From the NCBI GenBank assembly GCA_009937085.1, contig JAACDD010000070.1, positions 1-18,008 of the forward strand: a stretch of 18,008 nucleotides of DNA, written 5' to 3'. Shown here in pieces: positions 13,279 to 18,008 of this stretch. The first letter of the stretch is position 1. Every line of letters begins with the position of its first letter. The notes under the pieces are model-generated. The model was not told the DNA's origin. It saw only the letters and a list, made by a program, of their open reading frames with translations, and did no database searches. Source of the DNA: Bacteroidota bacterium. GTDB taxonomy: Bacteria > Bacteroidota > Bacteroidia > Flavobacteriales > Flavobacteriaceae. The position numbers were made by a program, and so were the translations under genes.

Positions 13279-15128
13279 CTGTAAACGTAAAAAACACACT
13301 TAAAACGTATTGGAATGCTTCTGAATTCCGGACAGGACAGTATGAAGCAGTTTCAGCGGTATTAGATAGGCGTGACTGTTTGGTCGTATTGCCAACAGGC
13401 GGCGGAAAAAGCCTTTGTTATCAATTACCAGCATTATTGTTACCAGGAATTTGTGTGGTTATTAGTCCCCTTATTGCGCTTATGAGTGATCAAGTGGAAG
13501 GACTTCAAAAAAAAGGTATTCGCGCCATGCACCTATCTGGTCCTATGCAAGAAGATGACCTTGTAAGGGTGTTGGACAATTGTAAGTTTGGGAATTTTAA
13601 ATTTCTATATCTTTCGCCAGAACGAGCGCAACACCCCTTAGTTCAAGCCCATCTATCTCAAATGCAACCTTCGTTGCTAGCCATTGACGAAGCGCATTGT
13701 ATTTCGGAATGGGGCCACGATTTTAGACCTGCCTACCGCGAAATCATTTCCCTAAAAAATCTACTGCCAGATATTCCTACCATTGCGGTTACGGCAACAG
13801 CAACTGCAGACGTAAGAGACGACATTTGTACGTCACTCAAACTGCAATCGCCAGAGAAGATTATTGGGTCGTTTGATAGACCAAATATTGAACTTCGTGT
13901 CGTTCCTACTTCAAATAAACTTGAAGCAATTTCGGCTATTTTAGAACCCAAAGGAATGCCAAGTATTGTATATGTAGGTACACGAAAAAGTGCTGAGCTG
14001 CTAAGCAATCACCTTAACAACATGGGGCATAAGACGGCCTATTTTCATGGAGGAAGTTCTGACAAAGAATTGCGAATTACCAACTGGATGCAAGAAAAAA
14101 CACCTGTTATGGTTGCCACAACTGCATTTGGTATGGGCATAGACAAAGCAAACGTAAAACGTGTGGTGCACGCCACTTTACCTTTTAGTATAGAACAATA
14201 TTATCAAGAGGTAGGTCGATGCGGCAGAAATGGAGATGCCTCAATAGCTACGCTTTTTGTAGCGCCTGAAGATCAGAAAAAACTATGGGATAGACTCATG
14301 GCTAGCGTTCCACCAAGAGATGCCATTCAAAACGTTTACAAATATTTATGTCTTTATTTTGACATCGCCTACGGGGAATTACCACAAGAAATGTTGGAGT
14401 TTAATTTAAACCTGTTTTGTCAACGATACAATGTAAACCCAAAAACAACCTTTCACGTTTTGGAACTTTTAGAACGCGGACAAGTGCTGTCACTCACACA
14501 ATATGCAACACCAAAAACTTCGTTAAAACTTGAAAAAAACAGCAATCCACAAAACGATGTTTTAATCGATTATTTACTTCGAAACACTGGCGGAATCACA
14601 GAAAGAATGCAATCTGTAAACTTACATTCTATTGCCAAAAAATGCAATTTGCCTTTGCAGCAATGTGTTGAGCTATTAAAAAAAATGGAGCAAAACGGAA
14701 CGGCAGAAATTCAGCAGTTACACGTAGATAGCGCCATTCAGTTTCTTTCGCCAAGAGAGGATAAAAGAACCCTCATAAATGTGCTCAAGCAATTGGATGA
14801 TTTTAAACGGGAAAAAAAGCGATTAGCAGACTCGGTTTGGGACTACTGTACAACGACTAAGTGCTACCGCAAAAAACTTTTAAATTACTTTGGTGAAAAA
14901 GCAAAAAATAGCTGTCAATCGTGTTCAAATTGCATGAAAAACAACACTTCGATTCGGGTAGTAGTTCAGGAGTTAAAAAACCTGCTTTCGAAAGAAGAAA
15001 CCGTATCTTTGAATCAATTGGCATTGGAGTCAAAACACAGTAGAGAAAACGTTATTGAAGCGCTTAACTTTTTAATAAATGAGGAGCTAGTCGTGCAAGA
15101 AAAAATAAATTTTTACAGATTAAAATGA
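13275..15128 (+). CDS. recQ: RecQ-family ATP-dependent DNA helicase, short form without HRDC
   Basis: 617 residues. It should unwind DNA 3' to 5' in recombination and replication-fork repair. Helicase motifs are all visible: the RecQ-specific opening F-R-T-G-Q (18-22), Walker A T-G-G-G-K-S (41-46), D-E-A-H (138-141), T-A-T-A-T (173-177), G-M-G-I-D-K (286-291) and Q-E-V-G-R-C-G-R (311-318). A zinc motif C-x16-C-x2-C-x2-C is formed by Cys530, Cys547, Cys550 and Cys553, the same spacing as in E. coli RecQ but near the C-terminus and not right after the helicase core. No room remains for an HRDC domain. It is co-directional and overlapping with the AAA ATPase and fmt genes (4 bases each). Confidence 0.93.
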   Translation: MTVNVKNTLKTYWNASEFRTGQYEAVSAVLDRRDCLVVLPTGGGKSLCYQLPALLLPGICVVISPLIALMSDQVEGLQKKGIRAMHLSGPMQEDDLVRVLDNCKFGNFKFLYLSPERAQHPLVQAHLSQMQPSLLAIDEAHCISEWGHDFRPAYREIISLKNLLPDIPTIAVTATATADVRDDICTSLKLQSPEKIIGSFDRPNIELRVVPTSNKLEAISAILEPKGMPSIVYVGTRKSAELLSNHLNNMGHKTAYFHGGSSDKELRITNWMQEKTPVMVATTAFGMGIDKANVKRVVHATLPFSIEQYYQEVGRCGRNGDASIATLFVAPEDQKKLWDRLMASVPPRDAIQNVYKYLCLYFDIAYGELPQEMLEFNLNLFCQRYNVNPKTTFHVLELLERGQVLSLTQYATPKTSLKLEKNSNPQNDVLIDYLLRNTGGITERMQSVNLHSIAKKCNLPLQQCVELLKKMEQNGTAEIQQLHVDSAIQFLSPREDKRTLINVLKQLDDFKREKKRLADSVWDYCTTTKCYRKKLLNYFGEKAKNSCQSCSNCMKNNTSIRVVVQELKNLLSKEETVSLNQLALESKHSRENVIEALNFLINEELVVQEKINFYRLK

Positions 15129-16075
15129 GCAGATCGTTACGTGTAATTTTTATGGGGACTCCTGCTTTTGCAGTAGCTGGATTACGTGGAATTATAGAAA
15201 GTCACCACAGTGTTGTAGCCGTGGTTACAACTCCTGATCGTCCTGCTGGACGCGGTAAAAAATTACGCTTTTCGGCTGTCAAAGAAGAAGCTTTAGCGCA
15301 AGACATCCCTTTACTTCAACCTGAAAAATTAAACGATAAAAACACCATTGAACAGCTAAAAGCATTCGAAGCTGATGTATTTGTTGTAGTTGCTTTTAGA
15401 ATGTTGCCAAAAGTAGTTTGGAAGCTGCCGCAGCTTGGAACTTTTAATCTTCACGCATCCTTATTACCGCATTATCGGGGTGCTGCTCCCATTCATTGGG
15501 CTATCATTAATGGCGAAAAAGAATCTGGGTTGACTACTTTTTTGATTGACGAAAAAATTGATACGGGTGCTGTTTTATTACAAGAAAGTATGTCCATACG
15601 TCCTGAAGAAACCATGGGAGAGTTAAGTCAGCGCATGCAAGAAAAGTCGGGACAAATGATTGTAAAAACATTGGATGTTTTAGCATCGGGGAATACAGAG
15701 GCTGTTCCGCAGCCCAAGGCTAAAGATTTGATCCCTGCACCGAAACTATCGCGAGAAAACACACGGGTAAATTGGAGTAAAAACGGACAAGAAATTGTAC
15801 ATCATATTCATGGATTAAACCCTTTTCCAACGGCTTGGAGTATGTTAGAGTTGCCCGATCAAGAACTCTATGTGAAGTTGAAACGGGCACACTTTATTGT
15901 GGGCACACCTGTAAATCCGCCAGGCACAATAACTATTGAAGATCAGCAACTTAATGTTGCCGTTAACGACGGCTATGTATATATAGATGAGCTTCAATTA
16001 CCAAATAAGAAAAGTATGGACACAGCTGCTTTACTCAATGGCTTTAGCTTTCCAGAAAAATGTAGATTTGTGTAA
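15125..16075 (+). CDS. fmt: Methionyl-tRNA formyltransferase
   Basis: 316 residues, the normal length. It formylates the initiator Met-tRNA using 10-formyltetrahydrofolate. The N-terminal transferase domain starts V-I-F-M-G-T-P-A-F-A. Active-site residues Asn108 and His110 lie in F-N-L-H-A-S-L-L-P with the following Y-R-G-A-A-P-I, and Asp146 in I-D-T-G, matching E. coli Asn106, His108 and Asp144. The C-terminal domain (about 200-316) has R-V-N-W-S-K and G-L-N-P-F-P-T-A-W. No def gene is adjacent; instead it sits between recQ (4-base overlap) and yqgE (1-base TAATG overlap). Confidence 0.97.
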   Translation: MSRSLRVIFMGTPAFAVAGLRGIIESHHSVVAVVTTPDRPAGRGKKLRFSAVKEEALAQDIPLLQPEKLNDKNTIEQLKAFEADVFVVVAFRMLPKVVWKLPQLGTFNLHASLLPHYRGAAPIHWAIINGEKESGLTTFLIDEKIDTGAVLLQESMSIRPEETMGELSQRMQEKSGQMIVKTLDVLASGNTEAVPQPKAKDLIPAPKLSRENTRVNWSKNGQEIVHHIHGLNPFPTAWSMLELPDQELYVKLKRAHFIVGTPVNPPGTITIEDQQLNVAVNDGYVYIDELQLPNKKSMDTAALLNGFSFPEKCRFV

Positions 16076-16605
16076 TGACAGGAAAACTTTTAGTAGCACA
16101 TCCCTCTATACTTGGCGATCAATCTTTTGGTCGCAGTGTTGTGCTTATGACGGATCATAACGACGAAGGTTCAATGGGTTTTGTTGTTAATCAACATACG
16201 CATTATAACCTTAGTGATTTACTGCCTGAACTAGGTATTGATGGACCTGTTTTTCAAGGAGGTCCTGTAGATGACGACAAGCTATTTTACATTCACACTA
16301 AAGATGATATTGCAGATGCTAAACCACTTGGTAATGGACTTTATTGGGGTGGCGATTTAGAAGACATTAAACTGGCATTGCTATCCGATAAACTACCTTC
16401 TAACGAAATAAAGTTTTTGTTAGGCTATGCGGGTTGGATTGATGGGCAATTGGCAGAGGAAGTCAAAACAAATGCGTGGATTTTGGTCAAAAACAACTTC
16501 AATATTTTTAAAAATGAGGAACGGCTTTGGGGAAGTGTTCTTCGGGATTTGGGAGGTGAAGTTGCGCTGTACTCCTTTGCGCCTACTTTTCCTGGCCTGA
16601 ACTAA
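16075..16605 (+). CDS. yqgE: YqgE/AlgH family protein (DUF179)
   Basis: 176 residues. G-K-L-L-V-A-H-P near the N-terminus, F-G-R-S-V-V-L-M-T-D-H, G-S-M-G-F-V-V-N, and V-F-Q-G-G-P-V are DUF179 hallmarks, with G-Y-A-G-W-I-D-G-Q-L in the C-terminal half. AlgH was linked to alginate regulation in Pseudomonas, but the biochemical role of the family is unsettled. It starts on the last base of the fmt stop. Its 3' end overlaps the convergent aminotransferase gene by 23 bases (16583-16605). Confidence 0.93.
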   Translation: MTGKLLVAHPSILGDQSFGRSVVLMTDHNDEGSMGFVVNQHTHYNLSDLLPELGIDGPVFQGGPVDDDKLFYIHTKDDIADAKPLGNGLYWGGDLEDIKLALLSDKLPSNEIKFLLGYAGWIDGQLAEEVKTNAWILVKNNFNIFKNEERLWGSVLRDLGGEVALYSFAPTFPGLN

Positions 16606-17431
16606 CCGATTCATTTAACGCGTACTGCAATTGAAGCGCAATCGTGTTTTGATAATCGGTTCTTCGATACGAAGAAACAGGTTGAATTCCAGTAATAGAA
16701 TTGGTCATAAAAACCTCTTGAACTTGTTGTAAATCAAAAGGAGAAATGTTTTCTTCTACACAGGAAATATTTTGCTTTTTAGCCAATCGCATGACTTGCT
16801 TGCGCATGATGCCATCCAAACATCCCGAGGTTAACGGCGGTGTACGAAGTACATCTCCATCAACAACAAAAAGATTCCCATTTAGAAATTCTACAACTTC
16901 TTTATCGTCATTGACCAAAATACCGTTATCAAAACCCTGTTCTTGCATAAAGATACTGCCAATAACATTGAGCGCTTTGTTATTGGATTTTAGATTTGAC
17001 AACATACTTTTCTGCACGTAATAGTCTTTAAACAACTCTACGTTGTAGCCTTCTTTTGAGGTGTAGGTCTCTTCATCGAGTGGTTTGGCTTCTATAACAT
17101 AGCTCACATCTCGCGAAGCCGGTAAATACACTCCGCCATCATTTCTAAAAACTGATAATCGAATGCGCCATGAAGAAGAAGTACTGCTTTGCGCCTCTAC
17201 CACGCGGATGCATTCTTGTTCTAAGAATTCAGGTGTAAATGTCATGGGAATATTCATGCGAAAAACACGCATGGCGGCCATAAGTCTAAAATAATGGTCT
17301 TCCCAAAAGTGTAGTTGGTTTTGTCCAAAACGGAGGGTTTCAAAAACAGCATCCCCGTATAAAAATCCACGATTATGAACTGAAAAAAGTGGCGAAGTTG
17401 CAGATTGCAGTGCGCCGTTTAAGTTAATCAT
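16583..17431 (-). CDS. Class IV (fold type IV) PLP aminotransferase
   Basis: 282 residues. R-G-F-L-Y-G-D-A-V-F-E-T-L-R (21-34) is the class IV opening found in branched-chain and D-amino-acid aminotransferases and in aminodeoxychorismate lyase. The PLP Lys is most likely Lys148 in N-L-K-S-N-N. Glu181, in V-V-E-F-L-N-G-N-L-F, aligns with the Glu that contacts the pyridine nitrogen. T-P-P-L-T-S-G-C-L-D-G-I-M-R is the conserved C-terminal loop. Specificity cannot be assigned: branched-chain transamination or PabC-like lyase activity are both possible. It is 4 bases downstream of the START-like gene and ends inside yqgE. Confidence 0.9.
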   Translation of the reverse strand: MINLNGALQSATSPLFSVHNRGFLYGDAVFETLRFGQNQLHFWEDHYFRLMAAMRVFRMNIPMTFTPEFLEQECIRVVEAQSSTSSSWRIRLSVFRNDGGVYLPASRDVSYVIEAKPLDEETYTSKEGYNVELFKDYYVQKSMLSNLKSNNKALNVIGSIFMQEQGFDNGILVNDDKEVVEFLNGNLFVVDGDVLRTPPLTSGCLDGIMRKQVMRLAKKQNISCVEENISPFDLQQVQEVFMTNSITGIQPVSSYRRTDYQNTIALQLQYALNESVSSGQEK

Positions 17432-17435
17432 ACGC

Positions 17436-17825
17436 TTATGCCGAGCCTAAAACTTGCTTTAAATCTCCAATTTGACTTTCCCAAAGCATTTTGGTCTCCT
17501 CAACTTCGTCCTCTTCGGCAAAGTCAGTTACTACCACAGAAACATCTTTGGTGATTTCGTCAACAACAATTTGCATTTCAAAGTAACAATCGTCTTGATC
17601 GTCTTCTCCATTAAGCCAGCGAAAACGCACAAATTCATTAGGTTTTTTGCGAAGCAACAACGCTTCCTCTTCGGAATCATCCCATATAAAGGAATATTTT
17701 TCGGTCCGGGCATTCACATTATCTGCAAACCATTCTGAAAGCCCAGAAGGGGTGTGCATATATTGGTACAGTAGCTGAGGCGATGCCTGAATTACAAATT
17801 CAAGCTCAAATTTTGTTTTTGACAT
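17436..17825 (-). CDS. START-like/AHSA1-like (SRPBCC fold) domain protein
   Basis: 129 residues, very acidic. K-F-E-L-E-F-V-I-Q-A-S-P-Q-L-L-Y-Q-Y (5-22) followed by G-L-S-E-W-F-A-D-N-V (28-37) is the START-like/AHSA1 signature, and the C-terminal helix holds L-W-E-S-Q-I-G-D-L-K. It is unrelated in sequence to the SRPBCC protein at 3280 beyond the fold. The ligand is unknown. It is probably transcribed with the aminotransferase (4-base gap), a pairing I recognise from flavobacterial genomes. No convincing -7 box was found in the 106 bases upstream. Confidence 0.87.
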   Translation of the reverse strand: MSKTKFELEFVIQASPQLLYQYMHTPSGLSEWFADNVNARTEKYSFIWDDSEEEALLLRKKPNEFVRFRWLNGEDDQDDCYFEMQIVVDEITKDVSVVVTDFAEEDEVEETKMLWESQIGDLKQVLGSA

Positions 17826-17913
17826 AGAAAAATAAAAAGTCCAATATATAGATTAAAACCGACCTTTAAAAGAAAAGGCACAAAAACAGCGATAAAAAGG
17901 GAAAACAAATTGT

Positions 17914-17921
17914 TATATTTG
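17914..17921 (+). promoter_or_regulatory. Candidate -7 promoter box for the tRNA
   Basis: TATATTTG, identical to the box of the photolyase unit, ends 10 bases before the mature 5' end of the tRNA. No TTTG/TTG is seen 18-20 bases upstream. Confidence 0.5.
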
Positions 17922-17931
17922 CGCTCAATTT

Positions 17932-18005
17932 GGCGAGGTAGCTCAGCCGGTTAGAGCGTCGGATTCATAACCCGGAGGTCGGGAGTTCAAGTCTCCCTCT
18001 CGCTA
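17932..18005 (+). tRNA. tRNA with anticodon CAT, probably elongator tRNA-Met
   Basis: A full cloverleaf folds by eye. The acceptor stem pairs GGCGAGG with TCTCGCT, with G-T pairs at the first and last positions. The D arm is GCTC/GAGC, the anticodon stem-loop is TCGGA-TTCATAA-CCCGG with CAT at 17966-17968, and the T arm is GGGAG-TTCAAGT-CTCCC. Position 31-39 is an A-C mismatch. The initiator hallmarks (unpaired 1-72 and three G-C pairs next to the loop) are absent, so elongator Met is favoured; Ile2 read through lysidine is less likely. After discriminator A (18005) the window ends CAA, so CCA is not encoded. Confidence 0.93.
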
Positions 18006-18008
18006 CAA

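Noticed and set aside
17826..17913. A promoter for the START-like gene or a small gene in the gap before the tRNA
   Set aside because: The nearest box on the reverse strand (TATATTGG) has a mismatch in the core and no -33 partner, and no coding frame with a plausible product was seen.
1..18008. CRISPR array, insertion sequence or prophage in the window
   Set aside because: There are no direct repeat arrays, transposase or integrase motifs, or phage genes; the genes are chromosomal housekeeping or stress genes.

Overview
The window looks like a piece of a Bacteroidota chromosome, most likely a flavobacterium (Flavobacteriia/Flavobacteriales). Three lines of evidence support this. Several protein families are typical of that group (DUF4290, the DUF493-DUF4290-murA order, DUF2520-KdsC-Maf, a START-like protein beside a class IV aminotransferase). 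Starts carry no obvious Shine-Dalgarno sequences. Promoter-like TAnnTTTG boxes, the Bacteroidetes -7 element, sit just upstream of several starts. The genus cannot be read from the sequence. Coding density is very high and the largest gap between genes is about 160 bases. I see no mobile element, CRISPR array or prophage.

Left part (1-3118). The tail of a DUF721/DciA-like gene overlaps the end of ndk, which runs the other way. A three-gene unit with 4-base overlaps follows: a DUF2520 Rossmann protein, a KdsC-type HAD phosphatase and the nucleotide pyrophosphatase Maf. A separate aquaporin resembles plant NIPs in its pore residues.

Centre (3199-10402). This is the most striking region: an eight-gene, same-strand unit in which every adjacent pair overlaps. 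Its order is SRPBCC protein, short-chain dehydrogenase-like protein without the catalytic Tyr, class I CPD photolyase, 48-residue DUF2256 zinc-ribbon-like protein, DASH cryptochrome, Fe-S (6-4) photolyase (FeS-BCP/PhrB type), a fourth divergent photolyase/cryptochrome, and a DUF2805/TIGR03643 protein. Together the four flavoproteins would cover CPD and (6-4) photoproduct repair plus one unassigned activity. A perfect 11-bp inverted repeat (3216-3226 and 3244-3254, 17-base spacer) lies directly upstream of a -7 box for this unit. It is a good candidate operator for light or stress control; no regulator gene is in the window.

Right part (10405-18008). A reverse-strand unit (DUF493, DUF4290, murA) and a forward-strand unit (AAA ATPase, recQ, fmt, yqgE) diverge from a 49-base region holding two overlapping promoters with the same TTTG-18-box layout. 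MurA has Asp in place of the fosfomycin-reactive Cys. A reverse-strand pair (START-like protein, class IV aminotransferase) ends inside yqgE. The window closes with a tRNA with anticodon CAT, probably elongator Met.
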